A DNA stretch of 64,000 bases. Origin: JAEUMG01 sp046349315. Its GTDB lineage: Bacteria; Pseudomonadota; Alphaproteobacteria; Rhizobiales; Aestuariivirgaceae. The position numbers were made by a program, and so were the translations under genes. Location: the NCBI GenBank assembly GCA_046349315.1, contig JAXMCQ010000008.1, forward strand, positions 108,657 to 172,656, written 5' to 3'. The notes below the pieces were generated by a model. That model was not told the origin of the DNA and did not search any database. It saw only the letters and a list, made by a program, of their open reading frames with translations. Below are positions 25,859-35,216 of the stretch, one piece after another. Position 1 is the stretch's first letter. The number at the start of each line of letters is the position of its first letter.

Positions 25859-26791
25859 ATGCTAGTTTTGGCAGTGCGCCGTTTGGCGTCGATGATTCTG
25901 ATCATGCTGGTGATCTCGATCATGCTTTTCGTCTTCTTCGAAGGCGACAAGCTCAATCTCGCGATGCGCGTTCTTGGCCCCTACTCGACCATGGAAGGTC
26001 GCCTGGCGTGGCTTGCGGACAATGGCTACAATCGCCCGCTCATCACACGCTATCTTACCTGGCTCGGCGGTTTCCTCACTGGCAACTGGAACGAGTCGGC
26101 GCAATTCAGCGCTCCGGTCTTAAAGTTTCTGGCGCCGCGGCTGGCCAACACGGCGATCCTCGCAGCCTGCGTCTTCGTCATCACGGTGGCCATCTCTCTG
26201 GTACTCGGCGTGCTGTCGGGGATCCGCGAGGCGAGCCTGCGCGACCGGACGATTACCATCATCTCCGTGCTCACAACCTCCATTCCGGAATTCGCTTCCG
26301 CCACTTTCCTCGTGGCAATCTTCGTCTTTTGGCTGAATTGGCTGCCGGGCTCCTCGTCCTTCTCGAACGGCTTCTCGTGGATTGAATTGATCCTACCGGT
26401 AACAACCCTCGTCATCTATAATTTCGGGTATTACACCCGCATGACCCGGGCCTCGATGGCCGAAGTCATGTCCTCGCAGTATGTGCGTACCGCCGTTCTC
26501 AAGGGCTTGCCGTACCGACGTGTCATCCTTCGGCATGCCTTGCGCAATGCCCTGATCGCGCCCTTCACGGTGATGATCCTGCAACTCAATTATCTGCTTT
26601 CGGGCGTGGTCGTCACCGAGGTGTTCTTCGCCTATGACGGCTATGGCAAGGCGCTGGTCGACGCCGCGCAGTATGGCGATGTCTACCTGATTCTCGCCGG
26701 CGCCATGGTTGCCGTGGTGGTGGCCGTCATATCCCAGTTCATCTCCGACATCGGCTATACCTACCTCAATCCCCGCATCCGCTTCGCGTGA
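25859..26791 (+). CDS. Peptide/nickel-type ABC transporter permease, DppB-like
   Basis: A 310-residue inner-membrane permease with about six hydrophobic segments, the first at LASMILIMLVISIMLFVFF. The family's cytoplasmic coupling motif reads MAEVMSSQYVRTAVLKGLP, and the C-terminus is DIGYTYLNPRIRFA. The ATG at 25859 is only two to three bases after AGGGGGG, which is too close; a TTG at 25867 would give better spacing. It is the first of three ABC genes on the plus strand. No substrate-binding protein gene is attached. Confidence 0.92.
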   Translation: MLVLAVRRLASMILIMLVISIMLFVFFEGDKLNLAMRVLGPYSTMEGRLAWLADNGYNRPLITRYLTWLGGFLTGNWNESAQFSAPVLKFLAPRLANTAILAACVFVITVAISLVLGVLSGIREASLRDRTITIISVLTTSIPEFASATFLVAIFVFWLNWLPGSSSFSNGFSWIELILPVTTLVIYNFGYYTRMTRASMAEVMSSQYVRTAVLKGLPYRRVILRHALRNALIAPFTVMILQLNYLLSGVVVTEVFFAYDGYGKALVDAAQYGDVYLILAGAMVAVVVAVISQFISDIGYTYLNPRIRFA

Positions 26792-26801
26792 GGAGAATGC
26801 G

Positions 26802-27743
26802 ATGACCGACGCCGCCATCACTACCCAGCGCCCGAGCGGTATCAAACGCATTGTGCGGGCGATCGGACTCCTGCGCGAATCCCCGATCGGTATTTTCGGC
26901 CTTGTCCTCGTCGCCTTCTGGGTGATCATGGCTGTCTTCGCCGATGTGCTGCCAATCCGCGACCCTCTCGCCCAATCCGCGCCCGACCTCCTAAAGCCAA
27001 TGTTCTCGCCGGCACCGGACGGCGGCTACTACTGGCTCGGTACCGACGACAAGGGACGCGACATACTCTCGCGGCTTATCTTCGGGTCGCGGCTCGTACT
27101 GTTCTGGTCGACCCTTGCGACGGTGGTCGCCTATGTGGTCGGCATGCTGATGGGCGTCGCGGCCGGCTATCGCGGGGGCTGGTGGGACGAGGTTCTATCC
27201 TTCATCGGCAACATCTTCCTCGCCTTCCCACAAATGGTGCTCTACATCGTCCTTCTCTCGCAATTGAGCCCGGAGTCCCCGCTGGGCCAGGTGCTCGCCA
27301 GCGCGGGCTTCAGCAAGACGGCGGCGAAAGGCCTGACAATCGTCCTCGCCATCATGCTTGGTACCGCACCGCAAGTGATGCGTATCGTGCGCGGCATCGT
27401 GCTCGACCTCAAGACACGAGATTATATCGCGGCGGCCGAAGTGCGCGGCGAAAAGCCGTTCTACATCATGATCGTCGAATTATTGCCCAATGCGCGGGGA
27501 CCGCTGATCGTCGATGCCTGCCTGCGCATGGGCTACGTCACCATCGCGATCGCCGCACTCGGCTTTCTCGGGCTTGGCCTGCCGCCGCCCGATCCCGACT
27601 GGGGCAAGATGATCTCGGAAGTGCGCGGTTTCGGTCCGATGGCCGGCAACGCGATGCTGTGGCCAGCCGTCGCGATCTCGTCCCTGGTGCTCGGACTCAA
27701 CTTGCTCGCCGACGGCGTGCGCGAAATTTCACTGAGGGATTGA
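26802..27743 (+). CDS. Peptide/nickel-type ABC transporter permease, DppC-like
   Basis: From the ATG at 26802 (AGGAGAATGCG upstream) the protein has 313 residues. It has the DppC N-terminal tail with a cytoplasmic lead, WVIMAVFADVLPIRDP, the periplasmic LGTDDKGRDILSRLIFGSR motif and the coupling motif YIAAAEVRGEKPFYIMIVELLPN. The end, LLADGVREISLRD, is typical. It sits 10 bases after the DppB-like stop and 3 bases before the ATPase gene, so the three are one transcript. It pairs with DppB to form the channel. Confidence 0.93.
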   Translation: MTDAAITTQRPSGIKRIVRAIGLLRESPIGIFGLVLVAFWVIMAVFADVLPIRDPLAQSAPDLLKPMFSPAPDGGYYWLGTDDKGRDILSRLIFGSRLVLFWSTLATVVAYVVGMLMGVAAGYRGGWWDEVLSFIGNIFLAFPQMVLYIVLLSQLSPESPLGQVLASAGFSKTAAKGLTIVLAIMLGTAPQVMRIVRGIVLDLKTRDYIAAAEVRGEKPFYIMIVELLPNARGPLIVDACLRMGYVTIAIAALGFLGLGLPPPDPDWGKMISEVRGFGPMAGNAMLWPAVAISSLVLGLNLLADGVREISLRD

Positions 27744-27746
27744 GCG

Positions 27747-29831
27747 ATGGCGACACCAGTCCTCGAGTGCAAGAACGTCTCGATCTCCTACTACACGCGC
27801 GCCGGCGAGGTTCCTGCCGTCTATGACTTCAACCTGACCATCAATCCTGGCGAGGCCGTCGGCATCGTGGGCGAATCCGGCTGCGGCAAGTCGACGGTCG
27901 CACTCGCCATCATGCAGTATATGGGCAAGAACGGCGCGGTGACGGCTGGCGAGATCAAGTTTCTCGGCCGCGACATGCGGTCAATGAGCGAGGAAGAGCT
28001 CAGGCAGATCCGCGGCTCGCAGATCTCGATGGTCTATCAGGAGCCGATGGCCTCGCTCAATCCCTCGATGCTGATCCGCGATCAGCTCATCGAAGTGCCG
28101 ATGTATCATGAATCGATCTCGGCGGAAGCGGCCACCAAGCGGGCGGTCGAGGTGCTCGATGCCGTGCGCCTGCCCGATCCGCGGCGGATCATGAACTCCT
28201 ATCCGCATCAACTGTCCGGCGGCCAGCAGCAGCGAGTCGTGATCGCCATGGCGCTGCTTTCAAATCCGAAGCTGCTACTCCTCGATGAACCGACCACCGC
28301 ACTCGACGTCACGGTCGAAGCCGGCGTCGTCGAACTGATCAAGGACATTTCGAAGCGATTCGGCACGTCGATGATCTATATCTCGCATAATCTCGGCCTC
28401 ATTCTCGAAACCTGCGACCGCATCTGCGTGATGTATTCCGGCCAGTCGGTCGAACTCGGCAGCGTCAAGCAGGTGTTCGACCATATGCGACATCCCTACA
28501 CGCGCGGGCTTTTCTCTTCGATTCCGCTGCCCGGCACCGACCGCTATGCGCATCCCTTGGTGCCGATCCGCGGGCAATTGCCCTTGCCACGCGACCGACC
28601 GACGGGCTGCACCTTCGGGCCGCGCTGCGACTTCTTCGTCGCCGGGCGCTGCGACAAGCCAATCCCGATGCTCGACATCAAGGGCGATCCGGGCCACGAG
28701 GCGCGCTGTGTGCGCTATGACGAAATCGACTGGGTCAAGCATCGGCCCAAGGGCGTCGAAATGACGCCTCTCGAGCCAGGCCCGCCGGTGCTGCAAGTGC
28801 GCGACATGAAGAAGTATTACGAGATCCGCGATACTTCGATCGGCGCGCTCTTCTCGCGCAAGCCGCCGCGCTATGTGAAGGCGAACGAGAAGCTCGATTT
28901 CGAAGCCCGGGAAGCAGAGACGGTAGCCGTCGTCGGCGAGTCGGGCTGTGGCAAGACCACGTTCGCCAAGGTGCTGATGGGCCTCGAAAGCTCGACATCG
29001 GGCGAGGTTTTGATCAACGGCGTCGAAGTCGGCAAATTGCCGGTGCGCCAGCGCAAGCCAGGTCTTATTTCAAGCCTGCAAATCGTGTTTCAGAACCCGT
29101 TCGAAACGCTCAATCCCAGCCATTCGGTGGGCGCGCAGATAGGCCGCGTGCTGAAGAAGTTCGGCGTCGCCAAGACGCGCCAGGAAGTCGAACAGAAGAC
29201 CTACGAATTGCTCGATCTCGTGAAATTGCCGCGCGAGTTCGCCTTCCGCAAACCGCGCCAGCTCTCGGGCGGCCAGAAACAGCGCATCGGCATTGCGCGC
29301 GCCTTCGGCGGCAATGCCAGCGTCGTCGTTGCCGACGAGCCGGTTTCCGCACTCGACGTATCCGTGCAGGCGGCGGTGACGGCGCTTCTGACCGACATTC
29401 AGCGCAAGAAACGTACGACCATGGTGTTCATCAGCCATGATCTCTCCGTCGTGCGCTATCTTGCCGACCGGATCGTCGTCATGTATCTCGGTCGCATTAT
29501 GGAACAGGGCACGACGGACCAAGTCTTCGCCCCGCCCTATCATCCCTACACGGAAGCGCTGTTGTCGGCCGTGCCGATCGCCGATACGTCGGTCAAGAAG
29601 AAGCACATCGTGCTCAAGGGCGAATTGCCGTCGCCCGTCAATCCGCCGCCCGGATGCCCGTTCCAGACGCGCTGCCATCGCAAGATCGGTGCGATCTGCG
29701 AGACCGAACTGCCGCCGGTCAAGGAACTGGCGCCGGGTCACAAGATCATGTGCCATCTGCCGGATGACGTCTTGCTCAAGATGGAACCGGTGATCGAATT
29801 TGCAAGAAAGCCGGAAGGTGCGACGGCGTAA
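27747..29831 (+). CDS. Fused dual ATPase of a peptide/nickel-type ABC transporter (DppD-DppF)
   Basis: The 694 residues hold two complete ATP-binding domains. The first (about 1-330) has Walker A GESGCGKSTVA, signature LSGGQQQRV and Walker B LLLLDEPTTALD; the second (about 345-690) has GESGCGKTTFA, LSGGQKQRIGIARA and VVVADEPVSALD. Each ends with the oligopeptide-type cysteine motif (GCTFGPRCDFF and GCPFQTRCHRK). In most bacteria these are separate DppD and DppF genes; the fusion seems intact. Likely energises import of peptides, opines or glycosides by the two permeases upstream. Confidence 0.94.
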   Translation: MATPVLECKNVSISYYTRAGEVPAVYDFNLTINPGEAVGIVGESGCGKSTVALAIMQYMGKNGAVTAGEIKFLGRDMRSMSEEELRQIRGSQISMVYQEPMASLNPSMLIRDQLIEVPMYHESISAEAATKRAVEVLDAVRLPDPRRIMNSYPHQLSGGQQQRVVIAMALLSNPKLLLLDEPTTALDVTVEAGVVELIKDISKRFGTSMIYISHNLGLILETCDRICVMYSGQSVELGSVKQVFDHMRHPYTRGLFSSIPLPGTDRYAHPLVPIRGQLPLPRDRPTGCTFGPRCDFFVAGRCDKPIPMLDIKGDPGHEARCVRYDEIDWVKHRPKGVEMTPLEPGPPVLQVRDMKKYYEIRDTSIGALFSRKPPRYVKANEKLDFEAREAETVAVVGESGCGKTTFAKVLMGLESSTSGEVLINGVEVGKLPVRQRKPGLISSLQIVFQNPFETLNPSHSVGAQIGRVLKKFGVAKTRQEVEQKTYELLDLVKLPREFAFRKPRQLSGGQKQRIGIARAFGGNASVVVADEPVSALDVSVQAAVTALLTDIQRKKRTTMVFISHDLSVVRYLADRIVVMYLGRIMEQGTTDQVFAPPYHPYTEALLSAVPIADTSVKKKHIVLKGELPSPVNPPPGCPFQTRCHRKIGAICETELPPVKELAPGHKIMCHLPDDVLLKMEPVIEFARKPEGATA

Positions 29832-29840
29832 CACGCGCGC

Positions 29841-29938
29841 TGTCATCCCCGCACTTGTTGCGGGGATCCATCGTGCCGAATTTGCGGCGCCGGAGGTTGC
29901 GGAGGAATGGATTGCCGGGTCAAGCCCGGCAATGACAA
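29841..29938. repeat. Intergenic palindromic repeat, family B copy 2
   Basis: CCCCGC-acttgtt-GCGGGG at the left and GCCGGG-tcaa-GCCCGGC at the right bracket GATCCATCGTGCCGA and GGAATGGATTGCCGGG. It overlaps the 3' end of the DUF1194 gene at 29843 and, in that gene's frame, encodes the tail SLPGLTRQSIPPQ. Confidence 0.85.
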
Positions 29939-30631
29939 GTAGCGAGGTAGTTCCGACAATCGCGCGTCGTGCGTGATCTCGCGCAGTAACTTACGGCGCA
30001 TGGCTTCGGCGAAATCCTCATAGTCACTGGCAACGATCAGGAAGCTGCCCGGTCCGACCAACACATTGCTGCGGTACCATTCATCGACACCGACCTCACC
30101 GAGAATGGCCAAGCCATTGACGACCACACCCATCGCCATCGCCATCTGTCGGGCCTGCGGCATCATGACGACATAGTCGCGCGCCGCACTTTCGGCACCA
30201 TCGCCGGAAATATCGACGACCTCACGCGGTGCTTCCAGGCCACTCGCCTCAAGCTCATGCAATGCGGCGGCAAGTCCCGACCCCATTCCGGTTCCGCCAT
30301 TCACGCGGCGTGGAAACGTGCTCACCATGGCCGAGAAACGATCAATGTCGGCATCGGTCGAGAGAACTGACCAGCCGGTCGAATCCTTCGGGACTTCGTG
30401 CTGCGCCCAGACGGTGACATTGACGGCAATGCGCTTCTTCGGCCCCGAACGGATGGCCTCGCGCACGGCGGGATCGCGAAAGGCGGCGGCGATGCCGCCC
30501 ATTTGCAGGGCAAATTCACTCTCATCGACGCTCCCCGAGGCATCGACAGCCAGAACGAGCTTCAGATCGACACCCTGATCGTCGGCACGAGCGGCCACAA
30601 TCGCTGCAACCAACGCGATAGCCGCAAGCAT
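29843..30631 (-). CDS. DUF1194 (von Willebrand A-like) exported protein 1, tail extended by a repeat
   Basis: From the ATG at 30631 (CAGGCGTTGTCG upstream) the protein has 262 residues and starts with a signal peptide (MLAAIALVAAIVAARADD). The VWA-like core carries the metal-site motif AVDASGSV, NGGTGMGSG, and VVDISGDG. The domain ends at FAEAMRRKLLREI; the last 30 residues come from a palindromic repeat. The GTG at 30658 would put the start inside the 20-base element shared with the MttB gene at 36531. Three paralogues follow in the window. Function of DUF1194 is not known to me. Confidence 0.85.
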   Translation of the reverse strand: MLAAIALVAAIVAARADDQGVDLKLVLAVDASGSVDESEFALQMGGIAAAFRDPAVREAIRSGPKKRIAVNVTVWAQHEVPKDSTGWSVLSTDADIDRFSAMVSTFPRRVNGGTGMGSGLAAALHELEASGLEAPREVVDISGDGAESAARDYVVMMPQARQMAMAMGVVVNGLAILGEVGVDEWYRSNVLVGPGSFLIVASDYEDFAEAMRRKLLREITHDARLSELPRYLSLPGLTRQSIPPQPPAPQIRHDGSPQQVRG

Positions 30632-30639
30632 CGACAACG

Positions 30640-30659
30640 CCTGTTGAGAAAGTCTCACC
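30640..30659. promoter_or_regulatory. 20-base element shared with 36505-36524, TGAGA-N3-TCTCA dyad
   Basis: CCTGTTGAGAAAGTCTCACC lies 8 bases before the ATG of the DUF1194 gene (30631, minus strand) and within the divergent region of the dimethylglycine dehydrogenase-like gene. The same 20 bases occur in the opposite orientation 6 bases before the MttB gene at 36531. The core is a TGAGA-ctt-TCTCA inverted repeat. Confidence 0.55.
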
Positions 30660-30733
30660 GCGCGACCAGTTGCGGGCGGGCGCGCGCTTGACTATGCAAA
30701 GGGCTCTCCCGTCCGCATCCCGAGGATATCTTC

Positions 30734-33163
30734 ATGCGTTCTCATGCCCGTGTGGTCGTCATAGGCGGCGGCGTCGTCGGCGCCTCGGTACTCTATCACC
30801 TGACCAAGCGCGGGTGGAAAGATGTCGTGTTGATCGAGCGCGACGTGCTCACCTCGGGATCGACCTGGCACGCGGCCGGGGGTTTTCACACGCTCAATGG
30901 CGATCCCAACGTCGCCAAGCTCCAGGAATACACGATCAATCTCTATAAGGAGATCGAGCAGATCTCCGGCCAGGCGACCGGCGTTCATCTTTCCGGCGGC
31001 GTCATGCTGGTGTCCAACAAGGACCGCTGGGACTGGCTCAAGATGGCGCATGCGCGAAACCGCTATCTGGGCGTCGCAACGGAACTGATCTCGGTCAAGG
31101 AGGCGAAGAAGCGCTTTCCGCTCCTCGAGGAGAGCCAGTTCATCGGTGCTATGTGGCATCCCCTCGAAGGCCATCTCGATCCTTCCGGCACGACGCATGC
31201 CTATGCCAAGGCGGCCCGCGTCGGCGGCGCCGAAGTCATCCAGAAATGCCGGGTCACGGACACAGTGCAGAACCCTGACGGAAGCTGGTCGGTCATCACC
31301 GAGCAAGCCACGATCACGGCCGAGCATGTCGTCAATGCCGGTGGCCTGTGGGCGCGCGAGGTCGGGCGGTTTGCCGGGCTGGAACTGCCGGTCCTCGCCA
31401 TGGCGCATCAATATCTCATCACCGAGGAAATGCCCGAGGTCCTCGCCTTCAACAAGGAAACCGGCAAGGAGATCGTCCACTGCATCGATTTCGACGGCGA
31501 ACTCTATATGCGCCAGGAGCGCTCGGGCATGCTGGTCGGCACCTATGAGCCTAATGGCGTGCCGTGGTCGCCCAAAGTCGCGCCGTGGGATTTCTCGACC
31601 GAATTGCTGCCGCCCAATCTCGACCAGATCGCCGGCAATCTCGAGCGTGCCTTCCGGCATCATCCGGCGTTAGGTCGCGCTGGGATCAAGAACGTCATCC
31701 ACGGGCCCTTTACCTTCGCGCCCGACGGCAATCCCCTCGTCGGCCCGATCCGGGGCTTGCGCAATTACTGGGTCGCGTGCGGCGTGATGGCGGGCTTCAG
31801 CCAGGGCGGCGGCGTCGGCCTCGCGCTTGCCAATTGGATGGCCGATGGCGATCCCGGCATGGATATCTGGGCGATGGATGTCGCGCGCTACGGCGCTTGG
31901 GCCAACATGGCCTATACCGACCAGAAGGTGCGCGAGAATTACGGAAGGCGCTTCCGCATCACCTTCCCTAATGAGGAATTGCAGGCAGCACGGCCCTTGC
32001 GGACCTCCCCCCTCTATGACCGGTTCAAGGCGATGGGCGCCTGTTTCGGCGCAGGCTTTGGCCTCGAATACCCTTTGTGGTTTGCACCAAAAGGCAAGAA
32101 GCCGGTCGAGAAGGTCACCTTCCGACGCTCGAACGCCTTTCCAATCGTCGGCGAGGAATGCCGGGCGGTGCGCGAGTCCGTCGGCATTTCCGAGATTACC
32201 GGCTATGCCAAATATGAGATCAGCGGCTCGGGCGCCGAGACGTGGCTCTCCTCCATCCTCGCCAATCGCATGCCGCCGAAAGGCAAGCTTGCCCTGACAC
32301 CGATGCTGAACCGCGAAGGCAAGTTGATAGGCGATTTCACCGTCGCGAAGGCCGCGGACGAGCGCTTCTACATTTTTGGCTCGGGTGCTGCGGAAGAGTA
32401 CCACATGCGGTGGTGGCAATCGCATCTCCCGGCCGATGGCAGCGTTGCGGTGAGGCCATTGACAACGGAACTGACCGGCCTGTCGATCGCCGGCCCCAAG
32501 GCGCGCACGCTCTTGTCGCGCATCACGGATGCCGACGTTTCGAACGAAGCCATGCCGTTCATGGCGTTCCGCGAGATGGATCTGGGCCTGATACCGGCCA
32601 AGGTCGGGCGGGTCAGTTTCACCGGCGATCTCGGCTATGAAATCTGGGTGCGCTCGGATTATCTCACCACATTGCACAGCGCATTGGTGCAGGCCGGCGA
32701 GTCCTCCGGGCTTCGGCATTTCGGAACGCGGGCGCTATTGTCGCTCAGGCTTGAGAAGAACTGGGGCACGTGGGCGCGCGAATATCGCCCGATCTATGGT
32801 CCGCTCGAAGCCGGGCTTGAGCGCTTCGTGTCGTTGAAGAAGAACGAATTCATCGGCCGCGACGCCGCGATGAAGGAACGCGAGAGCGGCGGCAGGCTGC
32901 GGCTCGTCGCCTTCACCGTCGATACGCGCGATGTCGATGTCATCGGCGATGAACCTATCTGGCACCAGGGCAAGGTGGTCGGCTGGGTCACATCCGGGGG
33001 CTATGCGCATTTCGTGCAGAAATCGGTGGCGCTCGGCTATGTGCCGAAGGAGATCGCCGTTTCGGATGAGAGTTTCGAGATCGAGATCATCGGCAAGCGC
33101 TATGCGGCGCGGCCGCAGCGCGAGCCGCTCTTCGATCCCTCAGGCAGTCGGATGCGCGGCTGA
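30734..33163 (+). CDS. Dimethylglycine/sarcosine dehydrogenase-like FAD and GcvT-domain protein
   Basis: An 809-residue two-part protein. The N-terminal FAD domain begins VVVIGGGVVGASVLYHL and has the histidine of GSTWHAAGG (H46), where family enzymes hold FAD covalently. From about residue 430 there is a GcvT-like folate-binding half, ending in WGTWAREYRPIYGPLEAG and VTSGGYAHFVQKSVALGY. Such enzymes oxidise N-methyl groups of dimethylglycine or related amines and pass the carbon to tetrahydrofolate. GAGG lies 8 bases before the start. It is divergent from a DUF1194 gene and fits the demethylation theme with the MttB homologues. Confidence 0.9.
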   Translation: MRSHARVVVIGGGVVGASVLYHLTKRGWKDVVLIERDVLTSGSTWHAAGGFHTLNGDPNVAKLQEYTINLYKEIEQISGQATGVHLSGGVMLVSNKDRWDWLKMAHARNRYLGVATELISVKEAKKRFPLLEESQFIGAMWHPLEGHLDPSGTTHAYAKAARVGGAEVIQKCRVTDTVQNPDGSWSVITEQATITAEHVVNAGGLWAREVGRFAGLELPVLAMAHQYLITEEMPEVLAFNKETGKEIVHCIDFDGELYMRQERSGMLVGTYEPNGVPWSPKVAPWDFSTELLPPNLDQIAGNLERAFRHHPALGRAGIKNVIHGPFTFAPDGNPLVGPIRGLRNYWVACGVMAGFSQGGGVGLALANWMADGDPGMDIWAMDVARYGAWANMAYTDQKVRENYGRRFRITFPNEELQAARPLRTSPLYDRFKAMGACFGAGFGLEYPLWFAPKGKKPVEKVTFRRSNAFPIVGEECRAVRESVGISEITGYAKYEISGSGAETWLSSILANRMPPKGKLALTPMLNREGKLIGDFTVAKAADERFYIFGSGAAEEYHMRWWQSHLPADGSVAVRPLTTELTGLSIAGPKARTLLSRITDADVSNEAMPFMAFREMDLGLIPAKVGRVSFTGDLGYEIWVRSDYLTTLHSALVQAGESSGLRHFGTRALLSLRLEKNWGTWAREYRPIYGPLEAGLERFVSLKKNEFIGRDAAMKERESGGRLRLVAFTVDTRDVDVIGDEPIWHQGKVVGWVTSGGYAHFVQKSVALGYVPKEIAVSDESFEIEIIGKRYAARPQREPLFDPSGSRMRG

Positions 33164-34357
33164 TCGGCGGTTGCGCTCTGCCCATTCGGTGACGAAAAGC
33201 GCACAAATGGCGAGCGCGGCAAATCCAGCGACCAGCGGAATGAGCGTTGCGTTGTAAAGCTGGCCGATGATCGTGCCGCAGACGAGCGCCACGAGCGAGG
33301 TGAGCGAGCCGATGATGGCCGAGGCAACGCCGGCAATGCGGCCCATCGGTTCCATGGCGAGCGCGTTGTAGTTGCCGAACAGCAAGCCGCAGAAGAAGAA
33401 GTTCACAAACATATAGACCATGAACATCCAGAACGGCGGATGGCCGCCAAGGATTATGACGACGACCAGAAACGTTGCAGAGAGAATGCAGGCGCCCCGC
33501 AACGCCAATTTCGACAGTTTGCGCATGCCGAAGCGCATCACCAGGCGTGCGTTGACGATCGAAGCGATCCCGATCGAGGCCGCAAGCACGCCGAAGAAGA
33601 CGGGGAATAGACGGCCAAGATTATACTGTTCCTGGAATATCTGCTGGGCCGTGCCGAGATAGCAGATGAAGGCGCCGAAGATGAAACCGGTGCCGAGAGC
33701 GTAGCCCATGGTCACGGGATTGCGGATGCATTCATAGGCCGACTGAAAAATCGGTCCTGCCGAAAATGGCGATCGCCGCTCCTGTGACAGCGTTTCGCGC
33801 TGGCCGAAGCTGATCCAGATCAGCGACAAAATGGCGGTTGCGACGAGGGCCAGGAAGATCAAGCGCCAGTCGCCGAAGAAGAGAATGACCTGGCCGATGC
33901 TCGGCGCAAGGATCGGCACGAGGATGAAGATCGCCATAACAAAGGACATGACGCGCGCCATGGCGCGGCCCTCATAGAGATCGCGCACCATGGCGGCGGA
34001 AACGATGCGGGGTCCGGCGGCGCCGAAGCCCTGGATGACACGGCCGATGATCATGGTTTCGTAGGTGGTGGCAAAACTGCACATGAGGCCGCCGACCACG
34101 AAGAGGATGATGCCGGCGACGATCGCCGGCTTGCGTCCGGTGATGTCCGATATCGGCCCGTAGATCAGTTGTCCGGCAGTGAGGCCGGCAAAGAAGGCAG
34201 TCAGCACATGCTGGCGGCTGTTCGGCGAATAGGCATTGAGGTCGGCGGCGATCTGACCGAGCGCCGGCAGCATCGAATCGATCGACATGGCGACGAGCGA
34301 AAACAGCAGCGCCACCATCGCGACGAAGCGCATGGATACGGTGGATTTTTCCGTCAT
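33140..34357 (-). CDS. MFS transporter, Bcr/CflA family
   Basis: A 405-residue protein with twelve predicted membrane segments. It shows MSIDSMLPALGQIAADL after the first helix, the MFS loop 2-3 motif GQLIYGPISDITGRKPAIVAG and the FGAAGPRIVSAAMVRDLYEG segment typical of Bcr/CflA drug or cystine exporters. The start overlaps the M55 peptidase gene by 4 bases, so they share a transcript. The 3' end overlaps that of the opposite gene by 24 bases. Its cargo is unknown; small peptides or amino compounds would fit the neighbour. Confidence 0.9.
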   Translation of the reverse strand: MTEKSTVSMRFVAMVALLFSLVAMSIDSMLPALGQIAADLNAYSPNSRQHVLTAFFAGLTAGQLIYGPISDITGRKPAIVAGIILFVVGGLMCSFATTYETMIIGRVIQGFGAAGPRIVSAAMVRDLYEGRAMARVMSFVMAIFILVPILAPSIGQVILFFGDWRLIFLALVATAILSLIWISFGQRETLSQERRSPFSAGPIFQSAYECIRNPVTMGYALGTGFIFGAFICYLGTAQQIFQEQYNLGRLFPVFFGVLAASIGIASIVNARLVMRFGMRKLSKLALRGACILSATFLVVVIILGGHPPFWMFMVYMFVNFFFCGLLFGNYNALAMEPMGRIAGVASAIIGSLTSLVALVCGTIIGQLYNATLIPLVAGFAALAICALFVTEWAERNRRSAAHPTA

Positions 34358-35151
34358 GTCACGAAATTGAGCATCCTGAGGACGTCAAAATAGTCATTCG
34401 TCTTGAAGCGGATGCGCCGCGGCCCGGCATGTTCAGCGCCGGGATACCAGCCCATGCGATAGGCGGTAACGGGATCGCCATAGGCGATTTCGAGCACATA
34501 GTTTTTCGCGAGCGGTAGCAGCGACTTCTTGAGATCGCCTCGCAGGGCCGACGCCGCGCCGTTGCGGATGGCTTCGCAGGCGGCCGTCGGCGTCATCGAA
34601 ATGGTCGACTGGCCGACGCCGCGTTTCACGGCGCAAGTGCCGATATGGGAATTGGTGGCGCGAATTTCCTCCATCAAGCCTTCATCGCCAGAGACGAAGA
34701 CGGTGGGCACGCCGAGCATGGCGCCGGCCAATGCGTGGATGAGGAATTCGGAAGCCGGCTTGCCATTGAGCGTGATCAGTTGCGGCGGCAGGGACAAGGT
34801 GTGGGCGAGCGCATTGGCGTCGGAGCCCGCGGCTGCGTGATAGCCGATCATCATCACCGCATCGAAATCATCGGTGAGTTCCTGCACCATGCAGAGCGGG
34901 TGACCGGCCCAGGACCTGATCAGACGGACATTTGCGGGGAGCATGGCGGTGATGAGATTGCGTCCTGAGCTGTGCGCGTCCTTGACCCAGATTTCGGTCG
35001 CACCCGCTGCCTCGGCGCCCTCGATCGCTGCCACCGCTTCGCGCGTCATCTGCTCGCGGAATTCCTGATAGTCGCGATGCGTCTTCTCGGCCTCATCCCA
35101 ATGGGTGATGCCGGCGACACCTTCGATATCGACGCTGATATAGACTTTCAT
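34354..35151 (-). CDS. M55 family D-aminopeptidase (DppA-like)
   Basis: From the ATG at 35151 (GGAG nine bases upstream) the 265-residue protein opens with MKVYISVDIEGVAGITHWDE, the metal-binding start of M55 peptidases (aspartate and glutamate ligands). VKDAHSSGRNL, MIGYHAAAGS and FVSGDEGLMEE supply further metal ligands. The family is represented by the decameric D-alanyl-aminopeptidase DppA. It starts a two-gene unit with an MFS transporter and is divergent from the P450 gene. It suggests turnover of D-amino-acid peptides. Confidence 0.92.
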   Translation of the reverse strand: MKVYISVDIEGVAGITHWDEAEKTHRDYQEFREQMTREAVAAIEGAEAAGATEIWVKDAHSSGRNLITAMLPANVRLIRSWAGHPLCMVQELTDDFDAVMMIGYHAAAGSDANALAHTLSLPPQLITLNGKPASEFLIHALAGAMLGVPTVFVSGDEGLMEEIRATNSHIGTCAVKRGVGQSTISMTPTAACEAIRNGAASALRGDLKKSLLPLAKNYVLEIAYGDPVTAYRMGWYPGAEHAGPRRIRFKTNDYFDVLRMLNFVT

Positions 35152-35216
35152 GAGGTAGGCTCCGTCGGGGCGCATCTTCTAGCCGCGCTTGATCATGAGG
35201 GCGAGGCCATAGCAAG

